From positions 1 to 54,718 of the forward strand of contig JAQTVB010000005.1 of NCBI GenBank assembly GCA_028707005.1: 54,718 nucleotides of DNA, given 5' to 3'. The position numbers and the translations under genes were made by a program. Below, piece by piece: positions 8,045-14,926 of the stretch; within the stretch, counting starts at the first letter, position 1; the number at the start of each line of letters is the position of its first letter. This DNA is from Patescibacteria group bacterium. Its GTDB lineage: Bacteria > Patescibacteriota > Patescibacteriia > Patescibacteriales > GWC2-42-12. A model generated the notes under the pieces. That model was not told the DNA's origin. It saw nothing but the letters and a program-made list of their open reading frames with translations, and did no database searches.

Positions 8045-8731
8045 TTATTGATGGGCTGGCCCGCAACGGAAAACAGCCTTGCTGTCCGTGCCCAACCCCC
8101 CGGATGCAAGGTAACTCCCCTCCACGACAGAGGCAACGCAACCGGGAAGTGAAAAATCATCCAGCCAAATTGATACATCCTCCGGCAGAGCAGCGCGCGT
8201 GCTGGTTATTAGAGCCGTCCCCGGATAGCAGAGCCTACTCGGCCAGTTAATGACAGTTACTCCGGCTTCGACGATTTCTTTTAGCGCCGCAATCAGCCAC
8301 TTCTGGTATACCAGCCAGGTGGAGCAACCTAGGCTAAAGTGGATTTGCAAGGTGAGGTGTGAACGACCAAACTCCTGTTTTGCCTGCTGGATCGCGGCCA
8401 GAACTTGAGTTTTGGCCCAATCTTTTTCTTCCGCGGGATTGGCGGAAAGACGCAAACAGCGCCAGGCCAATTTTGCTTGCGCTAAAACCGTGATAGCTTT
8501 AGCAACGTCATCTGGCCTGCAGACGATCGGGATGATGATGGTAATGCCGTCCGGGGCGTATTCGGCAATCTCTTGGCACACTGGCCAGCCGACTTGAGAC
8601 GGATCAATAACCAGGTGTTTGATTTGGCGACCCGCCATGATCTCAAATACGGATTGCCCGGGAACTGCTGCCATCACTTCTTTTGCTGACTTAAAGACTA
8701 AATATTCTGCTGTTGTGGTTGTTGTGTTCAT
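8045..8731 (-). CDS. Degenerate HMGL/2-isopropylmalate-synthase-like TIM-barrel protein
   Basis: A tentative call. The pattern KEIVEAGVTVINWPSRLCYPGTAL followed by SIWLDDFSLPGCVASVVEGSYLASGGLG mirrors the IPMS region around the NIPDTVGY strand and the HCHNDLGLA/GTVNGIG strand. The metal-binding HxH is replaced by WLDD and the N-terminal RDGEQ motif is missing. It may therefore be a non-catalytic or altered paralogue of LeuA-type enzymes. The upstream leucine-rich attenuator independently points to leucine-linked control. The start is chosen at ATG 8731 (MNTTTTTAEYL); the track start is a TTG at 8791 inside the attenuator region. AAAGGAGG lies about 45 bases before this ATG, so the start is uncertain. 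It has its own terminator. Confidence 0.45.
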   Translation of the reverse strand: MNTTTTTAEYLVFKSAKEVMAAVPGQSVFEIMAGRQIKHLVIDPSQVGWPVCQEIAEYAPDGITIIIPIVCRPDDVAKAITVLAQAKLAWRCLRLSANPAEEKDWAKTQVLAAIQQAKQEFGRSHLTLQIHFSLGCSTWLVYQKWLIAALKEIVEAGVTVINWPSRLCYPGTALITSTRAALPEDVSIWLDDFSLPGCVASVVEGSYLASGGLGTDSKAVFRCGPAHQ

Positions 8732-8790
8732 GATTTTTTCTGGTTTGTTTTTGATTTCTTGATTGAAAAAAGAGCATCCTCCTTTAAACA

Positions 8791-8924
8791 AAAACCAGCT
8801 TCCTTTTGTGGAAAGCTGGCTAATATTTATCTAAATCCATCAGTTAAACATTAGTAAACTTTCCACCGCGAAGCTGGCTAAGCAACAGGCCCAACAATAA
8901 GGTTTTGGCAGAAAATTTATTCAT
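8791..8924 (-). promoter_or_regulatory. Leucine-type transcription attenuator
   Basis: On the minus strand a short leader reading frame rich in Leu codons is followed by alternative hairpins. The terminator is CCAGCTTTCC...GGAAGCTGG plus TTTTTG (8795-8819). A competing antiterminator pairs GTGGAAAG (8859-8867 region) with CTTTCCAC inside the terminator stem. The leader stop codon falls just past the GTGGAAAG segment, so a ribosome that completes the leader would mask it and favour termination, while stalling on the Leu codons would free it. This is the logic of trp/leu attenuators, read here directly from the sequence. Confidence 0.7.
8844..8924 (-). CDS. Leader peptide of attenuator (26 residues)
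   Basis: The ATG at 8924 opens a 26-codon frame (MNKFSAKTLLLGLLLSQLRG...). Six of codons 9-15 are leucine (TTA TTG TTG, then CTG TTG CTT). The ATG lies only about 7 bp after the -10 box, so the transcript may be leaderless. The leucine run lies upstream of the antiterminator segment, as required for ribosome-mediated attenuation. Confidence 0.6.
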   Translation of the reverse strand: MNKFSAKTLLLGLLLSQLRGGKFTNV

Positions 8925-8930
8925 GTTTCT

Positions 8931-8959
8931 ATCCTATATCATGCATAATTTTTTGTCAA
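8931..8959 (-). promoter_or_regulatory. Promoter of the attenuator/LeuA-like unit
   Basis: The minus strand has TTGACA, 17 bp, TAGGAT. Its -35 box nearly touches that of a divergent plus-strand promoter at 8963, so the two polymerases would compete. Confidence 0.7.
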
Positions 8960-8962
8960 CCC

Positions 8963-8991
8963 TTGACAATTTTAAACTTATATGATAAGAT
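8963..8991 (+). promoter_or_regulatory. Divergent promoter (plus strand)
   Basis: TTGACA, 17 bp, TAAGAT on the plus strand, back-to-back with the LeuA-like promoter. It would drive a short transcript ending at the bidirectional terminator at 9136-9167, a length of about 170 nt. Confidence 0.6.
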
Positions 8992-9018
8992 GCGATGTTC
9001 TAAATTAAATTGAAATAT

Positions 9019-9069
9019 ATGGGCTTTATTGATGCCATACTTTCGCAAATATTCGGCTCAAAAGAATAA
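9019..9069 (+). CDS. Possible 16-residue peptide MGFIDAILSQIFGSKE
   Basis: The only reading frame in the short divergent transcript starts at ATG 9019 and stops at TAA 9069. The peptide is hydrophobic and could form a short amphipathic helix, a little like small membrane-active peptides. No Shine-Dalgarno is visible. It could equally be a small RNA without coding function. Confidence is low. Confidence 0.3.
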   Translation: MGFIDAILSQIFGSKE

Positions 9070-9135
9070 AATGCTAATAGACTCGCCTGGTTTATTTTTT
9101 AGTCACTCTGATTAATAGACGCGTTTTGACTATTC

Positions 9136-9167
9136 AAAAACGCCGGCTTAATACCGGCGTTTTTTTG
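9136..9167. terminator. Bidirectional terminator
   Basis: AAAAACGCCGG-CTTAATA-CCGGCGTTTTTTT has A and T runs on both sides. It ends the FabG-like gene from the right and the short plus-strand transcript from the left. Confidence 0.85.
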
Positions 9168-9178
9168 TAATAATATTT

Positions 9179-9934
9179 TTACCTTAGGGTCCAGCCGCCA
9201 TCAACAATAATCGTCTGGCCGGTAATATAGCTTGACTTTTCCGAAGCCAAAAAAACCACGGCGTTAGCGATGTCTTCAGGCTCGCCCATCCGGGCCAAAG
9301 GAATCATGGCCACGGTTTGCTTTTTAGCCGCCTCGGCTGCGGTTCTGGGCTGATCAGGCTGGCTGGCGCCTGGCGTATCAATCGCTCCGGGCGCTACCGC
9401 GTTGACGGTGATTTTTTTTGGCGCTAGTTCCAAAGCTAAGGCCCTGATCATGGCGTTGATGCCGCCTTTGGAGGAGCAATAATGGACCAACCCCTCAAAA
9501 CCTATGAAAGCGGCCACGGAAGAAATATTGATTATTCTGCCCTGCTCCGGCATGATCTTAATTGCTTCTTGGGAGCAGAAAAAAACGCTCTTTAAATTCA
9601 CGGCCATCACCTTATCCCAATCGGCCTCCGCCATGTCCTTGAAAGGAACGAAAGGAAAAATACCGGCGTTATTTACCAGAATATCCAACCCGCCGAATCC
9701 TTCGGCCGTTTTGGCGAATAGTTGCTGAACAGCGGCTTTCCGGGAAACGTCGCACTGCACACTAAGAGCTTTAGCGCCCAGCTTTTTTATCTCCTTAGCG
9801 ACTTTTTCACAGTTTTCTAAATTAATGTCCGAGACCACGACCTTGGCGCCTTCTTTGGCTAAAGCCAAGGCAATGCCCCGGCCGATTCCCTGGCCGGCGC
9901 CGGTAACAATGGCGATTTTATTTTTTAATGACAT
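9179..9934 (-). CDS. Short-chain dehydrogenase/reductase, FabG-like
   Basis: A cytosolic NAD(P)-dependent reductase of 251 residues, the normal classical-SDR length. It has the nucleotide motif TGAGQGIGRG near the N terminus, NNAG, the catalytic Ser (NISSVAAF) and the YxxxK motif as YCSSKGG with Lys present. The C-terminal segment VVFLASEKSSYITGQTIIVDGG is typical of FabG. CPR usually lack fatty-acid synthesis, so the true substrate is open. It is the last gene before the cassette array. Confidence 0.88.
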   Translation of the reverse strand: MSLKNKIAIVTGAGQGIGRGIALALAKEGAKVVVSDINLENCEKVAKEIKKLGAKALSVQCDVSRKAAVQQLFAKTAEGFGGLDILVNNAGIFPFVPFKDMAEADWDKVMAVNLKSVFFCSQEAIKIMPEQGRIINISSVAAFIGFEGLVHYCSSKGGINAMIRALALELAPKKITVNAVAPGAIDTPGASQPDQPRTAAEAAKKQTVAMIPLARMGEPEDIANAVVFLASEKSSYITGQTIIVDGGWTLR

Positions 9935-10044
9935 ATTTTTGTGGTATCAAATTTGATAATTAGAGCATGTCCTGCATAAACAAGTATAACAAAAAAAGCG
10001 CCATCTGCAAACATAAGCCGGATATATTATGATGCCATGCAACA

Positions 10045-11091
10045 TTAACCATCCATCCGTTCTTTTCTCTTATACCAACCTGGCGGTAAAGTTACTCTGT
10101 TTTCTTTTGCGTATTGCTCGGCTTGTTTTAAAATGGCTAGCGCTTCCTTGTTCTTCCCTTCTTCTGAAAGGTCGGCAAAATCTTGGAATAGCATTACTAG
10201 ATGTCCCAGATATTTTTCTGTGCGACGCTTTTCAAAACCGCCCGGTTGATCAGTGCCTAAACCCGAATAAATAGTGGCATTGGGAAATTGCTCTCCGGCT
10301 GCCCAAAGAGCGGTCAATAAAGTTCCGCCCTTATCAACCATATCATCTGCTATGATAACCGTTTGCGTAGTAGCGTCAGTCTCGCTTGCTTCAAATACCG
10401 CCTTTTTGCTTTCTTTGTCCACTGCAATTACAAAAGAATCCACATTAATAGAATGATCGCCATATTTCTCTATGATTTTTTTTACCAATTCAACATAAAC
10501 GCTCCCGCCGCTTAAAATACCGCTAATTTTTGTATTTTTTTTAAAAAATTTTTCAACCGCATTCACGGTTAAGTCGTTTGTTCCTCTTAAAAATTCTTGG
10601 AGCACATATCTTATCTCATCCTGCGTCAACCTGTGGTCTGGTGAAGTTATTGATTGCGCTTTTTCTTCAACCCGGGCAAGCATATCGTCTATTGCTCGAA
10701 AAAGATTTGTAATTGAAAACTGCGGCGGCGTGGCGTGCCCGGAATCGGCATCCTTATCCGCATATTCCTCTTTCTTTTTTTGGAGCTCTTCAAGAAAAAC
10801 AGGGCTGATTGGAGACGGTTTCTCGCTAAGCGCTTGGTTAAGAATCACATCGGCCATCTGGGTAGAAAATTCATGGGCTTCTTCTAAATAATTTTGACGC
10901 AAACTCGGATCTTGCTCCGCCAATGCTTGTGTTCTTAATTTGCGTAAAATACCAATCCCGCCTTGTAATTTTCTTTCGTTTTCTAACTTAAATTCTTTTT
11001 CTTGTTCAGTGAGCGGCGGCCGCTCGCGCTTCTTAAAAGCAACGAGGCTGCCGCTTAGCATTGATTCAAAACTCATTGAGTTAAATGGCAT
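10045..11091 (-). CDS. Phosphoribosyltransferase-domain protein
   Basis: A 348-residue protein. The C-terminal half has the PRPP-binding loop VIIADDMVDKGGTLLTA and a preceding ISGGSVYVEL-like loop, as in type I PRTases and PRPP synthetase-like folds. The N-terminal 130 residues are charged and helical and are not recognised. It could be a regulatory or nucleotide-salvage protein. The start lies 20 bp from scar R1, so it is the leftmost gene clearly linked to the array. The left end of its unit is not marked by a visible repeat. Confidence 0.65.
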   Translation of the reverse strand: MPFNSMSFESMLSGSLVAFKKRERPPLTEQEKEFKLENERKLQGGIGILRKLRTQALAEQDPSLRQNYLEEAHEFSTQMADVILNQALSEKPSPISPVFLEELQKKKEEYADKDADSGHATPPQFSITNLFRAIDDMLARVEEKAQSITSPDHRLTQDEIRYVLQEFLRGTNDLTVNAVEKFFKKNTKISGILSGGSVYVELVKKIIEKYGDHSINVDSFVIAVDKESKKAVFEASETDATTQTVIIADDMVDKGGTLLTALWAAGEQFPNATIYSGLGTDQPGGFEKRRTEKYLGHLVMLFQDFADLSEEGKNKEALAILKQAEQYAKENRVTLPPGWYKRKERMDG

Positions 11092-11111
11092 ATATTAGAA
11101 AAAATAAATTG

Positions 11112-11136
11112 GCTGAACTTAATGGACGAAGTTGGT
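11112..11136 (+). repeat. Cassette scar R1 (27-bp family, variant end)
   Basis: GCTGAACTTAATGGACGAAG followed by a diverged end (TTGGTAC). Here the left flank is AAATTG, giving AAATTGGCTG, the same as the recombinase end at the tRNA. In plus-strand frame it reads NWLNLMDEVGT, a recombinase-like C-terminal tail. Confidence 0.8.
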
Positions 11137-11137
11137 A

Positions 11138-11587
11138 CTATGATTTCTCAAGAATCTTTTTAAGCCGATCAATAACCGCTTTTTCCCAATATTTCATTGA
11201 ATACCAGCGTATCAGCGGCCGAGCGACAATACGCAGCCATTTTTTATGAATGGTGACTTGATAGGTATAGTCAATCAAAGTTCCTTGGGCGTGCGGAGAC
11301 AGCAACAGCTCTTCATGTCCAGAAGTCCCAAATTGATAGCTGTTATTATCTGAAATAAAGCCCTTTCCCGGAAGAATTTGAGTCTTCATCTTCACCTGGA
11401 ATCTTTTGCCGAATGATCTTACGGTTGCGTCCATCTCCAGGTAATTTCCAGCACGCTTATTGATCCGTATTGATTCGGCGACCTTGGGAAAATGCTCCGG
11501 AAATCTTTCGAAGTCGGTCATTATTCGAAAGACATCATCTATGGGAGCTTTAACGACCCATTGATTGTGCAGTGTTATTTCGTTCAT
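11138..11587 (-). CDS. SRPBCC/polyketide-cyclase (COQ10-like START) protein
   Basis: A small lipid or hydrophobic-ligand binding fold. I use the ATG at 11587 (MNEITLHNQWVVKAP), because the longer ORF would read through scar R1b. Family features are the opening strand, the IDDVFRIMTDFERFPEHFP segment and the long C-terminal helix (YSMKYWEKAVIDRLKKILE). The 149-residue length is typical. It forms a one-gene cassette between scars R1 and R1b, with the start 22 bp from the R1b core. Confidence 0.75.
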   Translation of the reverse strand: MNEITLHNQWVVKAPIDDVFRIMTDFERFPEHFPKVAESIRINKRAGNYLEMDATVRSFGKRFQVKMKTQILPGKGFISDNNSYQFGTSGHEELLLSPHAQGTLIDYTYQVTIHKKWLRIVARPLIRWYSMKYWEKAVIDRLKKILEKS

Positions 11588-11609
11588 ATATAGTATTTTA
11601 CAATAATGC

Positions 11610-11629
11610 GCTGAACTTAAAATGTAGGC
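11610..11629 (+). repeat. Cassette scar R1b (degenerate)
   Basis: GCTGAACTTAA matches the 27-bp family and the remainder (AATGTAGGC) has diverged. It lies 22 bp upstream of the SRPBCC start, where a scar is expected. This is the weakest member of the set. Confidence 0.5.
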
Positions 11630-11660
11630 CATTTTTTTAATCATAGCAAATTATTTCAAA

Positions 11661-11694
11661 ATAAAAAAGCCACGCCTAGTTAGGACTGGCGTGG
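11661..11694 (-). terminator. Terminator of the 295-residue gene
   Basis: The minus-strand stem CCACGCC...GGCGTGG is followed by CTTTTTTA, about 35 bp after the stop at 11729. Confidence 0.8.
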
Positions 11695-11728
11695 TGGATG
11701 ATGGACGCTTGGGAGAAAGCGCCGTCAT

Positions 11729-12616
11729 TTAATAGCGGACGATTTCACCGAGCAAAGTGACTCCCATCTCGTGCAGTTTCGCCTGAACGAAGCCGGCGAG
11801 TCCTTCCTTGGGTTTAAAGAACAGTAAACGACGGAGGTTAAAAATGTAATCGCCACGATGGATATCAACAACACTCCGTAATTCTTCATCGGTCACTTGT
11901 ATCCGGTAGCAAACTGCCGGATTATTGCTGAGCGCGTAGCCTGATGACATATAAAGTACTGAGTACTCTGACATGCCTTGCTTAAACGGATTAACGTTTC
12001 CCTCCGTGAATAGCCGCTGGTCAAAATAAAAAACGACGAGAATCTCGTTCCGATTAGGACAATAGAACGAGACTTGAACGTGACGAAGAAAATCGGTGTC
12101 GGTCGCGAGATTAATCTCGCATCGGTGAGTCGACGACCAAATAGAACCGTCCCTTTCGTCCGGATAAAAGATTTCCATTTCATGGCATATCGCGTTGGTG
12201 CTGCCAGTGGGCATATTCCATGCATTGCTCTCTGCACCACGGAAACGCCCGCCCCAGTTTTCGCAACCGATCACATGTCTTCTTTGAGCCAGCTTCTTCC
12301 AGAAAAACTTCGTGAAGCCCAGCCCCAGGCCTAGACCCTCAAAGGAGGCGGCCATGATGACCCAGCGTTCGCCGTTAGCTTGCATGACCCGCCAAACTTC
12401 CTTCAACCCCTTCCTCATGGCGATTGACGGCCGACAAGTATCCGATATTACCGGCCCAACGCTCAACTCTTCCAAGTTGGTCGGGCTCGTCGCCGTTAAG
12501 AGCAAAGCCAGCAATGTCTTGGTTTCGCTCTGGCATGCCGGGAAGTTGCTTAACACGCTGCCTTCCCAAGCCCGCCAGGTTTTTGTCTTTGTGTAATCTA
12601 ACTCTTTTACTTTCAT
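11729..12616 (-). CDS. Hypothetical protein, 295 residues
   Basis: I do not recognise this soluble protein. It has a Gly-rich stretch (FEGLGLGLGFTKFFWKK), several Trp and Cys residues, and a C-terminal region DEELRSVVDIHRGDYIFNLRRLLFF. No signal peptide or membrane segment is seen. By eye its base composition is richer in GC than its neighbours. It has a private promoter, a very structured 5' leader and its own terminator, so within the array it is an autonomous expression unit, unlike most other cassettes. Confidence 0.6.
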   Translation of the reverse strand: MKVKELDYTKTKTWRAWEGSVLSNFPACQSETKTLLALLLTATSPTNLEELSVGPVISDTCRPSIAMRKGLKEVWRVMQANGERWVIMAASFEGLGLGLGFTKFFWKKLAQRRHVIGCENWGGRFRGAESNAWNMPTGSTNAICHEMEIFYPDERDGSIWSSTHRCEINLATDTDFLRHVQVSFYCPNRNEILVVFYFDQRLFTEGNVNPFKQGMSEYSVLYMSSGYALSNNPAVCYRIQVTDEELRSVVDIHRGDYIFNLRRLLFFKPKEGLAGFVQAKLHEMGVTLLGEIVRY

Positions 12617-12827
12617 TGTTAATGTCCTATTGGCTAGTTAGAACTTCACCGACTCTCGCCAGAGAGCTCTACGGTGAGCCGAGCCGTAGAAGTGAAGACC
12701 TCGGCGCACCCGCGCCTTGCCCTGAGGTAGTTTGAATCCGCGGCTTTTGGCTCTCCTGAGCCTGCTACCAGCCTGGCAGCTGCCGCTCACTCTCCCGAGT
12801 GCTTCTCTTGGACAATCAAAGAGAAGA
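12617..12827 (-). ncRNA. Highly structured 5' leader RNA (candidate riboregulator)
   Basis: Between a clear promoter and the start codon at 12616 lie about 210 nt of GC-rich, nested hairpins on the minus strand. They are TTCTCTT/AAGAGAA; CACTC/GAGTG; GCGGC...GCCGC enclosing GGCTC/GAGCC; CCTC...GAGG enclosing GGCGC/GCGCC; and a three-way junction CTTCAC...GTGAAG enclosing CTACGG/CCGTAG and CTCTC/GAGAG. No known riboswitch consensus could be matched by eye. It may be a cis-regulatory RNA or a separate small RNA. Confidence 0.6.
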
Positions 12828-12833
12828 TATATT

Positions 12834-12862
12834 ACTATAACTTATAAATCATATAATGGCAA
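12834..12862 (-). promoter_or_regulatory. Promoter of structured leader and 295-residue gene
   Basis: The minus strand has TTGCCA, 17 bp, TATAGT, placing the RNA start near 12827, just before the first hairpin. Confidence 0.6.
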
Positions 12863-12877
12863 TACTAAATCTTTTTA

Positions 12878-12910
12878 TTAAAAAACAACCCTAATCTTAG
12901 GGCTATTTTT
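12878..12910. terminator. Bidirectional terminator beside scar R2
   Basis: The stem CCCTAA-TC-TTAGGG is flanked by A and T runs. On the minus strand it terminates the 173-residue gene after scar R2. A similar hairpin stands in the same position next to scar R5. Confidence 0.75.
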
Positions 12911-12915
12911 TCGTT

Positions 12916-12942
12916 GCTGAACTTAATGGACGAAGTTAGAAC
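12916..12942 (+). repeat. Cassette scar R2 (27-bp family)
   Basis: An intact copy starting GCTGAACTTAATGG and ending GACGAAGTTAGAAC. The left flank is TTTTTTCGTT. The frame reads LLNLMDEVRTYLHC. Confidence 0.85.
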
Positions 12943-12946
12943 TTAC

Positions 12947-13468
12947 TTACATTGCCCCGACATTTTCCGCCATATTCTTTGTGCCGATAAAAGCAAGAAC
13001 GTCAATACTCGGATCAGATAGTCTAATTAAATCAAGGCCAGGGCGGTCAAATATTTCCACCCCCTTTTTCTGCTCGCCACCCAATAAAAATTTTTTTAAC
13101 TTATCAAATTCACTAGTGTTTAAAACAAAATCAATATCGCCCGCTTCTTTATGCTGATCGGGTTTACGAACATAGAAATAGGTGTATGTAGCGCCTGGTA
13201 AATCGCCTTGGGCAGGAATTATAATAGGCTCATAAAGACGATAATATTTTTTATTCCAATTATCAGACTCTTCTGTTAATTCCTGACGCAATTTTGTGAG
13301 AAATTTATATTCATCTTCATAATGGCAGAATATTCCGATATTGCCCGCGACCGGAAGATATCTTCCATAAATTTCTTTGCACAATTCAAAACACCTTGAA
13401 TGGGTATATTTTATTACTCCTAGTAGCTGATCTTTGTTCTCTATGGGACTAAATCTATAAGATTTCAT
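12947..13468 (-). CDS. Hypothetical protein, 173 residues
   Basis: I do not recognise it with confidence. It is a soluble alpha/beta protein, with FVLNTSEFDKLKKFLLGGEQKKGVEIFDRPGLDLIRLSDPSIDVLAFIG in its second half. The acidic GDIDFVLN segment may suggest a nucleotidyltransferase-like fold, but the GS...DxD motif is not seen. It follows the Nudix gene and is preceded by a promoter-like sequence shared with the SDR cassette. Its stop lies 4 bp before scar R2. Confidence 0.6.
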   Translation of the reverse strand: MKSYRFSPIENKDQLLGVIKYTHSRCFELCKEIYGRYLPVAGNIGIFCHYEDEYKFLTKLRQELTEESDNWNKKYYRLYEPIIIPAQGDLPGATYTYFYVRKPDQHKEAGDIDFVLNTSEFDKLKKFLLGGEQKKGVEIFDRPGLDLIRLSDPSIDVLAFIGTKNMAENVGAM

Positions 13469-13487
13469 TTTTTATTTTACCTTGAAA

Positions 13488-13516
13488 TTAGCCAAAAGTT
13501 AATTTGTACTATATTT
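13488..13516 (-). repeat. Shared 5' module, copy 1
   Basis: On the minus strand AAATATAGTACAAATTAACTT and about ten further bases precede the 173-residue gene. The same block precedes the SDR gene at 15647-15676. TATAGT could be a -10 box. It may be a duplicated promoter module. Confidence 0.6.
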
Positions 13517-13522
13517 CATTAA

Positions 13523-14083
13523 TCAGGATTCATAATTAATTCTTAGATTTTCTATAAAATTTCGTAATTCAGTCGTAACAAAACGTAGAACACGCGGAAT
13601 AAATTTTTTCTTTTCATCATCTGTTAATCGCGCTAATTTATCTAATGGCCAAACTTCAAAACCAGAAATCTCTTCAGGCTCAATTTTTAAATCTTGGACA
13701 TTGCCTCTATATACATAGGCGTACTGAAATCTAAAAACATTGTTAATTGTTTTGCTCATCTTATCTTCTGAATATATCTTAACTTTGCTTATAAAAATTA
13801 GGTCATTTGCTTTAATTTTAATCCCCGTTTCTTCTTCGGTTTCCTTAATGGCAGTCTGCTCATAACTATCCCCGATCTCTACGTGTCCGCCGACGGTCGC
13901 GTCTAATAGATTTGGAAAAGTGTCTTTATCTTTAGCCCGATGCTGAAAAATTATTTCTTTATTCGGAGTAATAAAATAAATGTGGATTTCCCGGTGAAGC
14001 AAACCGCTCTTGTGAATTTTTTCTCTGGTTTCCTGGCCAATTATTTCGTCATTTTCATTTACAATATTTAAAACATTTTTCAT
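13523..14083 (-). CDS. Nudix hydrolase (IPP-isomerase-like subgroup)
   Basis: A cytosolic hydrolase or isomerase acting on nucleoside-diphosphate or prenyl-diphosphate type substrates. The Nudix box reads GGHVEIGDSYEQTAIKETEEETG, with the Glu residues for metal binding. The N-terminal LNIVNENDEIIGQETREKIHKSGLLHREIH is typical of the IDI/YfcD-like branch. The length of 186 is normal. Its start codon is 10 bp from scar R3, among the closest gene-to-scar spacings in the array. Confidence 0.88.
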   Translation of the reverse strand: MKNVLNIVNENDEIIGQETREKIHKSGLLHREIHIYFITPNKEIIFQHRAKDKDTFPNLLDATVGGHVEIGDSYEQTAIKETEEETGIKIKANDLIFISKVKIYSEDKMSKTINNVFRFQYAYVYRGNVQDLKIEPEEISGFEVWPLDKLARLTDDEKKKFIPRVLRFVTTELRNFIENLRINYES

Positions 14084-14093
14084 AGTTTTCCTT

Positions 14094-14120
14094 GCTGAAC
14101 TTAGTGGACGAAGTTAGAAC
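14094..14120 (+). repeat. Cassette scar R3 (27-bp family)
   Basis: A copy with one change (TTAGTGG for TTAATGG). The frame reads LLNLVDEVRTFIYK then stop, so the tail coding sense is kept. It separates the Nudix gene from the methyltransferase. Confidence 0.85.
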
Positions 14121-14122
14121 CT

Positions 14123-14872
14123 TTATTTATAAATAACTAAATTAATTTGAGAATAAATACCAATTTTATGCAATACCCTGTAAAATAAATTTTTACTTTT
14201 CACAGTCTCTAAAGATAAATCTTTAAATTTAAAATTATTCTTTTTTAAAAATTTAACCAAGGAACAAGGGGTGATTCTTGTTAAATTTGTAAAATATTCA
14301 CTCCTTCTGTCTGAAACTATATTAAAATATATTTGTTCAATGAATTTTGGAAGAAAAGGAAAATAATATCGCTTATAATGAAATTCGTAAGGATATAAAT
14401 AGTTTGGGCATTTTAGCCATAACACTCCGCCCGGCTTTAATACTCTCACCATTTCTAAAATTGCTTGCTGGTAATTTTTTATATGTTCAATAATAAAAAT
14501 AGAAACGACAATGTCAAAAGTATCGATATCAAATGGTAAATTTTCAGCGCGCGCGTTTTCTAAAACAACTTCCTGATTTTCCTTGCTAAATAATAGTTTG
14601 GATGTCTCCAGGGATAATTCATCCGGCTCAACGCCATAGCCGATTACCCCTTCATTAACTGCCTCAAATAAAAATTCTCCACAACAAGAACCAACGTCTA
14701 ATAATTTTTTATTTTTAATAGAAATCAATTTTTTTAATTCCTCTAAACTTCTCTTTCCGCCCTCCCTGTTTATTCTTCTTTCCATTCTTTTTTTAAAATT
14801 TTTCATTCCGAAAATGCTACTATATATTTTCCACCTTTCCTTTAATAAATTTAAATATTTTTCCTCCAGCAT
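14123..14872 (-). CDS. Class I SAM-dependent methyltransferase
   Basis: A 249-residue protein with motif I LLDVGSCCGEFLFE, an acidic residue ending strand 2 (YGVEPDE), motif post-II DTFDIVVSIFIIEHI and RVLKPGGVLWLKCPN. This is a Methyltransf_11-type fold acting on an unknown small molecule or cell-envelope substrate. The basic N terminus (KNFKKRMERRINREGGKR) may bind an acidic partner. It is a one-gene cassette between R3 and R4, starting 27 bp from the R4 core. Confidence 0.88.
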   Translation of the reverse strand: MLEEKYLNLLKERWKIYSSIFGMKNFKKRMERRINREGGKRSLEELKKLISIKNKKLLDVGSCCGEFLFEAVNEGVIGYGVEPDELSLETSKLLFSKENQEVVLENARAENLPFDIDTFDIVVSIFIIEHIKNYQQAILEMVRVLKPGGVLWLKCPNYLYPYEFHYKRYYFPFLPKFIEQIYFNIVSDRRSEYFTNLTRITPCSLVKFLKKNNFKFKDLSLETVKSKNLFYRVLHKIGIYSQINLVIYK

Positions 14873-14899
14873 AATAAATTTTTTAAGCTACTTATTGTT

Positions 14900-14926
14900 G
14901 CTGAACTTAATGGACGAAGTTAGAAC
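14900..14926 (+). repeat. Cassette scar R4 (27-bp family)
   Basis: An intact copy. The TAA stop codon of the SDR gene lies inside it (minus strand TTCTAACTTCG), so the scar supplies the end of that protein. The plus-strand frame reads LLNLMDEVRTCISE. Confidence 0.9.

Noticed and set aside
8693-8779. A 28-codon frame starting at ATG right after AAAGGAGG in the attenuator region.
   Set aside because: The Shine-Dalgarno directly touches the ATG with no spacing, the frame ends within the next gene and the peptide looks random. It may still complicate the start call of the LeuA-like gene.
12074-12735. Plus-strand ORFs opposite the 295-residue gene (86-103 codons).
   Set aside because: The minus-strand gene has promoter, leader and terminator; the plus frames lack initiation signals and are shadows of a GC-rich stretch.
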